Positions 6,878 through 13,987 are shown, numbered from the stretch's first letter. The stretch is DNA of 17,067 bases from Candidatus Gastranaerophilales bacterium (GCA_028694275.1 JAQUTS010000020.1:1-17067), one strand, 5' to 3'. Made by a program: numbers and translations. The notes: generated by a model from the sequence alone, not told the origin.

Positions 6878-7303
6878 TTAGTTCTTTGATGTGGCTGTTC
6901 CCGTTAAGTCTGATGTTTGCCCGATTGATTCTTTTGTAGATACTGAGTTTTGATCTGTATTCGAACTGCTCTCAGTTTCAGTGGTTTTATCTTCTTTCAT
7001 ATCATGCCCGCATTTTGAGCAGATTTGGACGCCTTGTCCCATAAAGATAGCCCCACATTTCCCGCAGACGCTGATACCGCTGCTTATATTTTGAAATTCT
7101 TTTACAAGTGCGTCATGGTCTTGTTTTTCTTTTGAGTTATCCGCTTCGCCTAAAAGAGTTTGCTCTGCTTCATTTGTTTTGTTTTGAACATCTTCAAGAA
7201 TTGATGCAAACTCATCTGAGTCTTTTTGGGTTGTTTTTCGTGATGATTGAACAGATATAGAATCTGTTTTTAAGATAGAGTCATTTGAAATACTCTGCGT
7301 CAT
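6878..7303 (-). CDS. Zinc-ribbon protein with disordered flanks, 141 aa
   Basis: The protein is of unknown function. The middle holds a zinc ribbon, 'CGKCG' (80-84) and 'CSKCG' (95-99), with 11 residues between the two CxxC knuckles. Both flanks are Ser/Thr/Asn/Asp-rich and look disordered. The N-terminal part contains a possible helix or coiled region ('DEFASILEDVQNKTNEAEQTLL'). No signal peptide or membrane segment is seen. The start has a G-rich ribosome binding site (AAAGGGGGG) before the ATG. It lies immediately upstream of deoB in the same direction. Functional linkage to DeoB is possible but unsupported by sequence. Confidence 0.72.
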   Translation of the reverse strand: MTQSISNDSILKTDSISVQSSRKTTQKDSDEFASILEDVQNKTNEAEQTLLGEADNSKEKQDHDALVKEFQNISSGISVCGKCGAIFMGQGVQICSKCGHDMKEDKTTETESSSNTDQNSVSTKESIGQTSDLTGTATSKN

Positions 7304-7499
7304 ACCGTTCCCCCCCTTTATTTAAGTCATGATGATAATATCAATTTTTTTTGCAAAATTAATCCTTTTAAAGTTGTAAGTATTTTTTTAAGGCTGTTTT
7401 TGTAACGATAAATTAAGGCCAAAATGTTTTTTAGGTCAATTATATAACTTGTATTGAGTTTATATATACAATAGAGCTTTTTAATTAGAGGACATATTT

Positions 7500-8297
7500 A
7501 TGGGCCCAGGTCTTAATTTTTTAGATTATACAGTAGGAAAAAAACTACCTGCTTCTTCAGTTTCTGATGTTCAGCAATTAGGAGCTTTATCTGAGAATAT
7601 GGAGGCGTCAAAGGCACTTTCGGGCTCTACAAATGTAGTTGCAGGTGATGTTGCCAATCTTTCATCAGGAGTACAGGTTGATTTTGACGCAGAAGGCAAT
7701 GAAATCAGAACTCAAACAAATCCTGAAACAGGAGAAGTAACTAAAACTGTTAATAAAAAAGACGGCATATCAAAGACTACTCTCTTGGGTGCTGATGGCA
7801 AGGTAAAAACCGAAGAAGCTTCATATAAAGGAGTTTTGGAGAATAAGGCAGAATATTATCCTGATGGAAAAACATTGAAAAATCAAGAAAGATATGAAAA
7901 CGGTCAACTTGTTGAAAAAACAGAGTTCCAATCAGACGGTTCAATTGCCACCAGTCAACAATACAAAAACGGTAAGCTTTCTTACGAAGAAGACCATACT
8001 CAAACAGAAGCAAATTATTTGAATAATAACAAGCCTGAAAAAATTACTACGCAAAAATGGTATGGAGATGACGGCAAGCCGACTTCAGTGGCCAAAACAT
8101 ACAACGAAACGTACCAAAATCAAGGTCGTTTAGGCGTTTTGGCGACCAAACAAGACTACAGTCCTGATGACTCATCCAAAAAAACTGTATATGTAAGGGC
8201 AATGAATCCAAATTATAATGGAGCAGGTCTGTCATCTGTTGTGACTAATTATGAAGAAAATTACGATAGAAACGGACAATTGATATTGCCGAAATAA
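7500..8297 (+). CDS. YD/MORN-like repeat protein, 265 aa
   Basis: No signal peptide or enzyme motif is seen. From about residue 60 to 165 the protein carries degenerate repeats of about 22 residues with the pattern 'x-Y/F-x-x-D/E-G-x-x-x-x-x-x-x-Y/x-x-N/T-G'. Examples are 'DFDAEGNEIRTQTNPETGEV', 'YYPDGKTLKNQERYENGQLV' and 'FQSDGSIATSQQYKNGKL'. This resembles the MORN-variant/YwqK-like and YD-repeat families, which form extended beta hairpins. The tail has two more related units ('KWYGDDGKPTSVAKTY', 'YEENYDRNGQL'). The N-terminus (MGPGLNFLDYTVGKKL) is not hydrophobic enough for export by Sec. The ribosome binding site is AGAGGA. It lies 39 bases upstream of a second gene with related segments, and the two form an operon. 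Confidence 0.7.
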   Translation: MGPGLNFLDYTVGKKLPASSVSDVQQLGALSENMEASKALSGSTNVVAGDVANLSSGVQVDFDAEGNEIRTQTNPETGEVTKTVNKKDGISKTTLLGADGKVKTEEASYKGVLENKAEYYPDGKTLKNQERYENGQLVEKTEFQSDGSIATSQQYKNGKLSYEEDHTQTEANYLNNNKPEKITTQKWYGDDGKPTSVAKTYNETYQNQGRLGVLATKQDYSPDDSSKKTVYVRAMNPNYNGAGLSSVVTNYEENYDRNGQLILPK

Positions 8298-8336
8298 ATT
8301 TAAAATTAAAGTAAATAGAGAAATAAAGGAGAATAT

Positions 8337-8900
8337 ATGACAGAAATTAATGCAGTTTCAGCGAATCCTTTTGTATCAACAGTCAAAGAAACTGAAGCAG
8401 AAGTGCCCGCTCAAGCATCAAAACCTGTACAAGTTAGTAATAAAAAACCTGCTGCAGGCGATAATATTGAACTTCAAAACGGAACAAAAGAAAAAATTGA
8501 AGGCGATAAAATCATAACAGAATTCACTGATCCAAAAACAGGCAGAGTAACACATGAAGTGGTCAAAAACCTTGATGGAAAAGAGCTTTATACCAATTAT
8601 TTTGGCTATGCAGAAAAAGCCTACGTAGTAGGTAAAGATGGTAATTATTCGCTTTCAACAGATCCAGTAAAACTAAAAACTGCCACAAAATATGATGATC
8701 ATATTGAAACATTCTCATATAAAAAAACAGGCAATGGTATTTTGCTTTTAGATGACAAAGGTCAGGCTTCTGTAGAGACAAAAGAAGAACTGTATGAAAA
8801 GAAAAAAGTTGTCTATACATACGATGATAAGGGCAAAGCTCATAAAGAAGTAATAAAATATCCGAAACATCCGGATCCTATCACAGGCGAAAAAAGATAA
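8337..8900 (+). CDS. Repeat-like orphan protein, 187 aa, partner of the preceding gene
   Basis: The protein is of unknown function. After a low-complexity N-terminus with 'ANPFVSTV' and an Ala/Pro/Val-rich linker, residues from about 50 show units like the upstream neighbour: 'TEFTDPKTGRVTHEVVKNLDGKEL' closely parallels the neighbour's 'TQTNPETGEVTKTVNKKDG'. A final unit reads 'YTYDDKGKAHKEVIKY'. The protein is basic-acidic mixed, with no signal peptide and no cysteines. The similarity suggests duplication or a shared beta-hairpin architecture. The ribosome binding site is AAAGGAG. A strong terminator follows the stop immediately, so this ends the two-gene operon. Confidence 0.7.
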   Translation: MTEINAVSANPFVSTVKETEAEVPAQASKPVQVSNKKPAAGDNIELQNGTKEKIEGDKIITEFTDPKTGRVTHEVVKNLDGKELYTNYFGYAEKAYVVGKDGNYSLSTDPVKLKTATKYDDHIETFSYKKTGNGILLLDDKGQASVETKEELYEKKKVVYTYDDKGKAHKEVIKYPKHPDPITGEKR

Positions 8901-8903
8901 ATA

Positions 8904-8932
8904 AAAAGAGGGCTAATTTAGCCCTCTTTTTT
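8904..8932 (+). terminator. Intrinsic terminator of the repeat-protein operon
   Basis: A perfect 12-bp stem (AAAAGAGGGCTA with TAGCCCTCTTTT) closes a 3-base loop and is followed by two more T. It begins three bases after the stop codon. Confidence 0.92.
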
Positions 8933-8964
8933 AGTATTTTACCTGTTGAAATAATTATGTTTGT

Positions 8965-8994
8965 AGTAATCTAATATTCATAGATTACTTTTTT
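8965..8994 (+). other. Hairpin plus U-run in the rqcP leader
   Basis: AGTAATCTA (8965-8973) is perfectly complementary to 8981-8989 across a 7-base loop, and five T follow. It lies 13 bases upstream of the rqcP start. It could be a second terminator backing up the previous one, an attenuator of the rqcP-eno operon, or an operator. The stem is AT-rich, so its stability is modest. Confidence 0.45.
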
Positions 8995-9007
8995 CTTTGA
9001 GGCAAAA

Positions 9008-9268
9008 ATGCGACTTGATAAATTTTTGAAAGTATCACGATTAATCAAAAGAAGAACCGTCGCAAACGAAGTATCTGAACAAGGCAGAATTTTTGTAAAC
9101 GATAATCTTGCCAAGCCTGCAAAACAGCTCAAAGAGGGCGATGTAATAAGAATTGAATATTTTAATCGCTATACGGTAGTCAAAGTGTTAAAAATCCCAA
9201 CAGGAAATGTGTCCATTCAGGACTCCAAGGACCTGTATGAGGTAATAGAAGAAGTTAACAAAAATTAG
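9008..9268 (+). CDS. rqcP: S4-domain RNA-binding protein RqcP (YabO-like)
   Basis: This 86-residue basic protein begins MRLDKFLKVSRLIKRRT and contains the S4 RNA-binding fold over residues 1-60 ('VSEQGRIFVN', 'KPAKQLKEGDVIRIEY'). It closely matches the RqcP/YabO family of Firmicutes. There the protein binds the 50S subunit with RqcH and tRNA and helps alanine tailing of stalled nascent chains in ribosome quality control. The length and N-terminus are typical; Hsp15 is a more distant relative. The ribosome binding site is modest (GAGGC). It is followed after 22 bases by eno, so the two form an operon. Confidence 0.9.
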   Translation: MRLDKFLKVSRLIKRRTVANEVSEQGRIFVNDNLAKPAKQLKEGDVIRIEYFNRYTVVKVLKIPTGNVSIQDSKDLYEVIEEVNKN

Positions 9269-9290
9269 TCACGAAAAAAGGAGAAAAATC

Positions 9291-10604
9291 ATGACATTTA
9301 TCGAAGACATTACAGCCAGACAGATTTTAGACTCTCGCGGAAACCCAACTGTAGAAGTTGATGTTACTCTTTCTTGCGGAGTAGTCGGACGTGCCGCAGT
9401 TCCATCAGGTGCTTCAACAGGTATCCACGAAGCATTAGAACTTAGAGACGGCGAAGCTGCTTACGGCGGAAAAGGCGTTTTAAAAGCTGTTGATAATATT
9501 AATACAATTATTGCTCCTGAGTTGTTGGATATGGATGCTTCCAATCAACAACTTATCGACAAAGTTATGCTTGAATTAGATGGTACAGAAAACAAATCAA
9601 AATTAGGTGCTAACGCTATTTTGGGAGTTTCTCTTGCTGTTGCAAAAGCTGCTTCTTTGGCATTTGAAGTACCTCTTTACAGATATCTTGGCGGTATCAA
9701 CGCTACAACTCTTCCTGTTCCAATGATGAACATCATCAATGGCGGAGCTCACGCTGATAATAACATCGATTTCCAAGAGTTTATGATCGCTCCAGTCGGT
9801 GCTTGTAACTTCCAACAAGCTATCCAAATGGGTGCTGAAGTATTCCACGCTTTGAAAAAAGTTTTGGGAGAAAGAGGACTTGCTACATCAGTTGGTGATG
9901 AAGGTGGATTCGCTCCAAACCTTGGTTCTAATGAAGAAGGTATCGAAGTTATCCTAGAAGCTATCGGAAATGCAGGCTACACAACTGAACAAATCAAAAT
10001 TTGTTTAGACGTTGCATCTTCTGAATTCTACAAAGATGGCAAATACGTTCTTGAAGGTGAGGGCGGCAAAACTCTTACATCTTCAGAAATGGTTAATTTC
10101 CTAGCTAACTGGGCTGAAAAATATCCAATCATCTCTATCGAAGACGGTATGGCTGAAGAAGATTGGGCCGGCTGGAAAGAGCTTACAGAAAGACTTGGAG
10201 ACAGTGTTCAATTGGTTGGTGATGATTTGTTCGTTACTAATACAAAATTGTTGGCAAAAGGTATCAAAACTGAAACTGCTAACTCAATTTTGATTAAAGT
10301 TAACCAAATCGGTTCTTTGACAGAAACTTTGAATGCTATCAATATGGCTCACAAAGCTAACTACACAGCAATTTCTTCTCACAGATCAGGTGAAACTGAA
10401 GATACTTTCATCGCTGATTTGGCAGTTGCTACAAATTGTGGACAAATCAAAACAGGTTCTGCTTCACGTTCTGATAGAATTGCAAAATACAATCAACTTA
10501 TCAGAATTGAACAAGAACTCGGATCTGCTGCAAAATACCCCGGATTGGCTGCTTTCAAAGGCCAAAAAGGCGGATGTAACTGTGGATGCGGTTGCGGTTG
10601 CTAG
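9291..10604 (+). CDS. eno: Enolase with C-terminal Gly-Cys tail
   Basis: Enolase converts 2-phosphoglycerate to phosphoenolpyruvate. All catalytic blocks are intact: 'SGASTGIHEALELRD' (39-53), 'GGAHADNN', 'GDEGGFAPN' with acid/base Glu204, metal ligands Asp240, Glu284 and Asp311, Lys336 in 'ILIKVNQIGS', and 'SHRSGETED' (363-371). The body is of normal length. After the usual end ('YPGLAAFKG') it continues to residue 437 with 'GQKGGCNCGCGCGC', adding cysteines at 429, 431, 433, 435 and 437. Such a tail is not part of the enolase fold and may bind metal or a redox partner. The gene has a strong ribosome binding site (AAGGAG) and its codon use looks like that of a highly expressed gene. It is the second gene after rqcP. 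Confidence 0.98.
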   Translation: MTFIEDITARQILDSRGNPTVEVDVTLSCGVVGRAAVPSGASTGIHEALELRDGEAAYGGKGVLKAVDNINTIIAPELLDMDASNQQLIDKVMLELDGTENKSKLGANAILGVSLAVAKAASLAFEVPLYRYLGGINATTLPVPMMNIINGGAHADNNIDFQEFMIAPVGACNFQQAIQMGAEVFHALKKVLGERGLATSVGDEGGFAPNLGSNEEGIEVILEAIGNAGYTTEQIKICLDVASSEFYKDGKYVLEGEGGKTLTSSEMVNFLANWAEKYPIISIEDGMAEEDWAGWKELTERLGDSVQLVGDDLFVTNTKLLAKGIKTETANSILIKVNQIGSLTETLNAINMAHKANYTAISSHRSGETEDTFIADLAVATNCGQIKTGSASRSDRIAKYNQLIRIEQELGSAAKYPGLAAFKGQKGGCNCGCGCGC

Positions 10605-10609
10605 TAATA

Positions 10610-10650
10610 AATTGTCATTGTGAGGCTAAAGCCGAAGCAATCTAACAATT
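10610..10650. repeat. GTCATTG...GAAGCAATCT-type interspersed palindromic repeat
   Basis: Just after eno lies an imperfect palindrome. The outer arms AATTGT and ACAATT (10610-10615, 10645-10650), inner arms ATTG and CAAT (10617-10620, 10638-10641) and core GGC/GCC (10624-10626, 10631-10633) pair in order. The wording 'GTCATTGTGAGG...GAAGCAATCT' is very close to the interspersed repeat usually read as GTCATTGCGAG...GAAGCAATC, found in many bacterial genomes between genes. Only one copy is seen in this window. Confidence 0.65.
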
Positions 10651-10652
10651 CT

Positions 10653-10680
10653 AAAAGAGCCCTCTTTCGGGGGCTCTTTT
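10653..10680. terminator. Bidirectional terminator between eno and the phosphatase gene
   Basis: A 10-bp stem (AAAAGAGCCC at 10653-10662 with its complement at 10671-10680) closes an 8-base loop and is flanked by T-runs on both strands. It can end eno transcription on the plus strand and the phosphatase transcript on the minus strand. Confidence 0.88.
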
Positions 10681-10697
10681 GCTTTTCATTCTTTAGT

Positions 10698-11225
10698 TTA
10701 CGCGTCCAAAGCTGTTTTATTAAACCCTCGCAAGTATTGCTCCATATTGAAGAACAGTCTTCTGAATCCATGCTCGTACATATCTGATATGGCTTCTTGC
10801 ATAGGGACATCTTCTTTTAGATTTTGATATAAAGCCGTCACAAAACCTGTCCTGTCACGCCCAAAAGTGCAGTGAACCAAAAGAGGGTTTTCTTCTGAGG
10901 CTGTTTTGATTACATCGAGGATTTCATCCATATTGTCTTGAAGTTTGAATGGGTTGATTGGGATGTTGATATATTCTATGCCATGCTCTTTTGCTATTTC
11001 GGTCAATTTTTTTAGTTCTTCTTTGCTGATTATTTTGAGATTGAGTATGGTTTTGATGCCGTATTTGGCTAATTCAGGAATATTCATAGATACATCAGAA
11101 CTGCGATAGAAGCTGTTTGAAATCTTTTGCATTCTGAAATCAGAGCTATTTCCGCAAACAGAATCAAACAATCCTACAATTGGATTGCCCAAAAATTCAA
11201 AATTTTTCAAAATTGAACTATTCAC
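10698..11225 (-). CDS. Cys-based protein phosphatase (tyrosine/dual-specificity type)
   Basis: This 175-residue protein carries the phosphatase P-loop 'HCTFGRDRTG' (118-127), that is HC-x5-R-T/S with nucleophile Cys119 and Arg125. Other family hallmarks are 'FYRSSDVS' near residue 40 and 'YGIKTILNLK' (55-64). A likely general-acid region lies near 'NPFKLQDNMDE' (91-101). This layout fits small bacterial DSP/Siw14-like phosphatases, which act on phosphoproteins or inositol phosphates; the substrate here is unknown. The start is GTG with AAGGTG six to seven bases upstream. The upstream region contains a 12-bp palindrome and two A-tract repeats, and upstream of that lies a regulator gene in the same direction. 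Confidence 0.87.
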   Translation of the reverse strand: MNSSILKNFEFLGNPIVGLFDSVCGNSSDFRMQKISNSFYRSSDVSMNIPELAKYGIKTILNLKIISKEELKKLTEIAKEHGIEYINIPINPFKLQDNMDEILDVIKTASEENPLLVHCTFGRDRTGFVTALYQNLKEDVPMQEAISDMYEHGFRRLFFNMEQYLRGFNKTALDA

Positions 11226-11266
11226 TCTTTCACCTTGTTGTTTCTCTACATCTTCTTGTCAGTTTG

Positions 11267-11278
11267 TATACATGTATA
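11267..11278. promoter_or_regulatory. Perfect 12-bp palindrome TATACATGTATA upstream of the phosphatase gene
   Basis: The sequence is its own reverse complement. It lies 42 bases upstream of the phosphatase GTG, in a position suited to an operator or -10 region. The adjacent XRE-type regulator would be the natural candidate ligand, but this is inference only. Confidence 0.4.
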
Positions 11279-11282
11279 AAAA

Positions 11283-11317
11283 CATTTTTTTGAAAAAGTT
11301 TTCATTTTTTTGAAAAA
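11283..11317. repeat. Two 15-bp A-tract direct repeats with 20-bp period
   Basis: The unit CATTTTTTTGAAAAA occurs at 11283-11297 and again at 11303-11317, exactly 20 bases apart, or about two helical turns. It lies between the regulator's stop and the palindrome upstream of the phosphatase. The phased A-tracts should bend DNA or act as an UP-like element for the minus-strand promoter. Confidence 0.7.
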
Positions 11318-11333
11318 AATTTAAAATTCTTAA

Positions 11334-11900
11334 CTATACACCTATTTGATGTCTTGCAGCTTCAAACATCGCATCCATAAGATCTGAGTTGGCCATAGGG
11401 TCAATTCCGCCTGCCATCATGTGTTGTTGCATGCGAGATTGCCAATACGGGAAAATCTCATCTGCTGAAACATCAAGAATATAGCAAATGTTCATGAGGT
11501 TTTTCCAATCCAATGGCAAAGGCAGGGCTCCACGCCAAAGATCGACGATTTCGGTGCGTTTATTTTTTGGAAACTTGCGCAGAAAATCAACATTGGACAT
11601 TTTGAGCATTTTTTGTTTGTGTTGAAGAAGTTGAATCCCAACATCGATGATTTTTGGTTCATCTGAAGGTGTGTATTCTTTGAAATCTTCAGGCCTTATC
11701 CCCATAACTGTCGCTATACGCTCGAGTGTCGTTCCGCGAGAAGAAAATGGTATAGAGTTGTCAATCAAGCTGTAGACATAAGACAGAGTGACGCCTATCA
11801 TTTGTGCGAAGTCTTTTTTGTGCACATTTTTCTCTTCCAAAAACTTATTCAGTTTTTGAGAGCTTTCGTTTTTTATGGTACTTTGAGCTTTTGCTTTCAT
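11334..11900 (-). CDS. XRE-family regulator with two HTH-like domains
   Basis: This 188-residue protein probably binds DNA. The first helix-turn-helix (about residues 17-75) is XRE/Cro-like: 'FLEEKNVHKKDFAQMIGVTLSY' followed by 'LERIATVMGIRPEDF'. A second, more diverged copy seems to span about 90-150 ('MSNVDFLRKFPKNKRTEIVDLW', then 'LMNICYILDVSADEIFPYW'). The Met-rich tail has no clear domain. The chosen ATG at 11900 has GGAGG five to six bases upstream; a more distal ATG at 11951 lacks such a site and is rejected. The gene is followed, in the same direction, by the phosphatase, with repeats and a palindrome in the 108-base gap. No toxin partner is visible. Confidence 0.8.
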   Translation of the reverse strand: MKAKAQSTIKNESSQKLNKFLEEKNVHKKDFAQMIGVTLSYVYSLIDNSIPFSSRGTTLERIATVMGIRPEDFKEYTPSDEPKIIDVGIQLLQHKQKMLKMSNVDFLRKFPKNKRTEIVDLWRGALPLPLDWKNLMNICYILDVSADEIFPYWQSRMQQHMMAGGIDPMANSDLMDAMFEAARHQIGV

Positions 11901-12057
11901 TTTTCCTCCAAGAATTATAAATTCAACTTGGGTTAATGATTTATTTTTCAATGTATTTGAAATATCATTATAATTATTAATAAGATATTTATTTGCCTTT
12001 GTAATTGGATATACGTTTATACAGGTAGATTAATATTTTTTCAACGAGGATAATAAC

Positions 12058-12636
12058 ATGAAGCTTATCGTAGGGCTTGGAAATCCGGGCGCAAAATACG
12101 AAAATACCAGACATAACATAGGTTTTATGGCTGTGTCTCATTTGGCGGAAGCCAATTCTATCCAAGGTAAGACAGAATCTAAGTTCAATGCTATTGTCGG
12201 TAAGGGCAAAATTGCCGATACTGATGTGGTTATAGCGCAACCTTTGACTTATATGAATTTATCAGGTCAGAGTGTTTCTTCGTTGATGAGCTTTTATAAA
12301 ATATCAAAAGATGACATTCTTGTTGTGTATGATGACATAGCTCTTGATTTGGGCGTGATTCGTTTTCGTCCCTCAGGTTCTGATGGCGGGCATAACGGAA
12401 TTAAATCAATCATCCAACACACAGGAGGCGACTCCAATTTTGCAAGACTCAAGATAGGCATCGGTCCTCAGCCGCAATTTGTACCGTCTGAGAACTTTGT
12501 TTTACAAAAATTCACCCCCGATGAAGCTGAACGTTTGAAAAAAATAATTCCGATTTGCTCTGAAGCCATCGAGTATTTTTTGAAAAATGGAGTATCTGAT
12601 TCGATGAACAGGTACAATGGAGGCAAAATTGAGTAA
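12058..12636 (+). CDS. pth: Peptidyl-tRNA hydrolase
   Basis: Pth frees tRNA from peptidyl-tRNAs that drop off the ribosome. The 192-residue length is typical. Family residues are in place: 'GLGNPG' (6-11, Asn10), 'NTRHNIGF' with catalytic His19, 'QPLTYMNLSG' (Asn67), 'VYDDIALDLG' (Asp92) and 'GGHNGIKSI' (Asn113). The start has GAGG about nine bases upstream. The last bases overlap the start of bioA, so the two genes are probably translationally coupled. Confidence 0.97.
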   Translation: MKLIVGLGNPGAKYENTRHNIGFMAVSHLAEANSIQGKTESKFNAIVGKGKIADTDVVIAQPLTYMNLSGQSVSSLMSFYKISKDDILVVYDDIALDLGVIRFRPSGSDGGHNGIKSIIQHTGGDSNFARLKIGIGPQPQFVPSENFVLQKFTPDEAERLKKIIPICSEAIEYFLKNGVSDSMNRYNGGKIE

Positions 12637-13987
12637 ATATGAAGAACTGATTCAAAAGGATTTGGAGTATATCTGGCATCCTTTTACTCAGATGAAAGAC
12701 TTTGAAGAGCATAAACCTATTGTGATTGACCATGGAAAAGGGATTTATGTTTATGATCTTAAGGGTAACAAATACATTGATGCTGTGGCATCATGGTGGG
12801 TCAATACTCTCGGGCATTCTAACGATAGACTCAATAAGGCTCTTTGTGATCAGGCCAATAAAATTGAACATATTCTTTTGGCGGGATTTACCCATGAGCC
12901 TGCTATAACCTTGGCCCAAAAGCTTGTTGAAATATCACCCGAACCGCTTAAAAAAGTGTTCTTTTCTGATAACGGTTCAACAGCTGTTGAAGTTGCTATC
13001 AAAATGGCTTATCAGTATTGGGTTCAGGTGGGAAAACCAGAAAAATCAAAGTTTGTAGCTATTAAAAACTCCTATCATGGTGATACTCTTGGGGTGGTTT
13101 CAATCGGAGGGTGCGATCTTTTTCATAAGCTTTATAAGCCGTTATTATTTGATATAGAACAATCACCTTCTCCATATTGCTATCGCTGTCCTATGGGCAA
13201 AGAAAAAGGCAAGTGTAATTTTGAGTGTGCGTATGCTGTTGAAGATATTCTCAAAAAAGAATCTCATAATATTGCCGGCATGGTGGTGGAGCCGATGATT
13301 CAAGGATCCGGTGGGATGATTATTTATCCGCCTGAGTATCTCAAAATCATACGAGAACTATGCGACAAGTATGATATTTTGCTCATTGATGATGAAGTTG
13401 CTATGGGGTTTGGCCGTACAGGCAAATTTGTAGCTTGTGAACATGCTGATATCACACCTGATATTATGTGCCTTGCAAAAGGTATTACAGCAGGTTATAT
13501 GCCTCTTGCTGTGACTCTTTGCACACAAAAAATTTATGATGCTTTTTATGATGACTATGAAAAAACCAAAACTTTCTATCACGGGCATAGTTTTACGGGA
13601 AATCCTCTTGCGTGTGCTGTTGCGGTTGAAAATCTGAAAATATTGGAAGAAGAAAAAATCTTTGAGAAAAATCAGCCCAAAATAAAACACTTCGGTAAAA
13701 AACTTCAAGAGTTTTACAAGCTGCCAAATGTTGGCGATGTTCGCCATCTTGGGATGATCGGGGCCGTTGAGATTGTCAAAGACAAAAAGACAAAAGAACC
13801 ATTTCCTTTTGAAAAAAGGGTAGAGATGGAAATATACAGAGAAGGGCTCAAAAACGGTATCATTATGCGCCCTATGGGTAATACGTTTTATTTTATGCCT
13901 CCATATGTTATTACAGAGGATGAGATTGATTTGATGCTTGATATAGCATACAAAAGTATCGAAAAAGTTCTCTCTGTAAGCTTATAG
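12629..13987 (+). CDS. bioA: Adenosylmethionine-8-amino-7-oxononanoate aminotransferase
   Basis: BioA is a PLP enzyme that makes 7,8-diaminopelargonate in biotin synthesis, using S-adenosylmethionine as amino donor. Diagnostic blocks are 'IWHPFTQM' at the N-terminus, 'SWWVNTLGH', 'YHGDTLG', 'DDEVAMGFGRTG', the PLP lysine in 'LAKGITAGYMPLA' (Lys284 from this start) and 'YHGHSFTGNPLACA'. A four-Cys group, 'CYRC' and 'CNFEC' (184-200), matches a variant common in anaerobes and could bind metal. I prefer the TTG start at 12629. It has GGAGG exactly five bases upstream and gives the family-like N-terminus; the in-frame ATG at 12617 lacks a site and would add four residues. The gene overlaps pth by 8 bases. 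No other biotin genes are in the window. Confidence 0.95.
   Translation: MSKYEELIQKDLEYIWHPFTQMKDFEEHKPIVIDHGKGIYVYDLKGNKYIDAVASWWVNTLGHSNDRLNKALCDQANKIEHILLAGFTHEPAITLAQKLVEISPEPLKKVFFSDNGSTAVEVAIKMAYQYWVQVGKPEKSKFVAIKNSYHGDTLGVVSIGGCDLFHKLYKPLLFDIEQSPSPYCYRCPMGKEKGKCNFECAYAVEDILKKESHNIAGMVVEPMIQGSGGMIIYPPEYLKIIRELCDKYDILLIDDEVAMGFGRTGKFVACEHADITPDIMCLAKGITAGYMPLAVTLCTQKIYDAFYDDYEKTKTFYHGHSFTGNPLACAVAVENLKILEEEKIFEKNQPKIKHFGKKLQEFYKLPNVGDVRHLGMIGAVEIVKDKKTKEPFPFEKRVEMEIYREGLKNGIIMRPMGNTFYFMPPYVITEDEIDLMLDIAYKSIEKVLSVSL

Noticed and set aside
10333..10623. Plus-strand open frame overlapping the end of eno in another frame
   Set aside because: It is a frame shadow of a highly conserved enzyme and has no recognisable motif or start signal.
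10698..11900. Toxin-antitoxin system made of the XRE protein and its neighbour
   Set aside because: The neighbour has an intact phosphatase P-loop and no toxin fold, and the gap of 108 bases with its own regulatory DNA does not fit a typical toxin-antitoxin operon.
11901..11951. Upstream start for the XRE regulator adding 17 residues
   Set aside because: GGAGG directly before the ATG at 11900 marks the better start, and the extra residues read through the leader.
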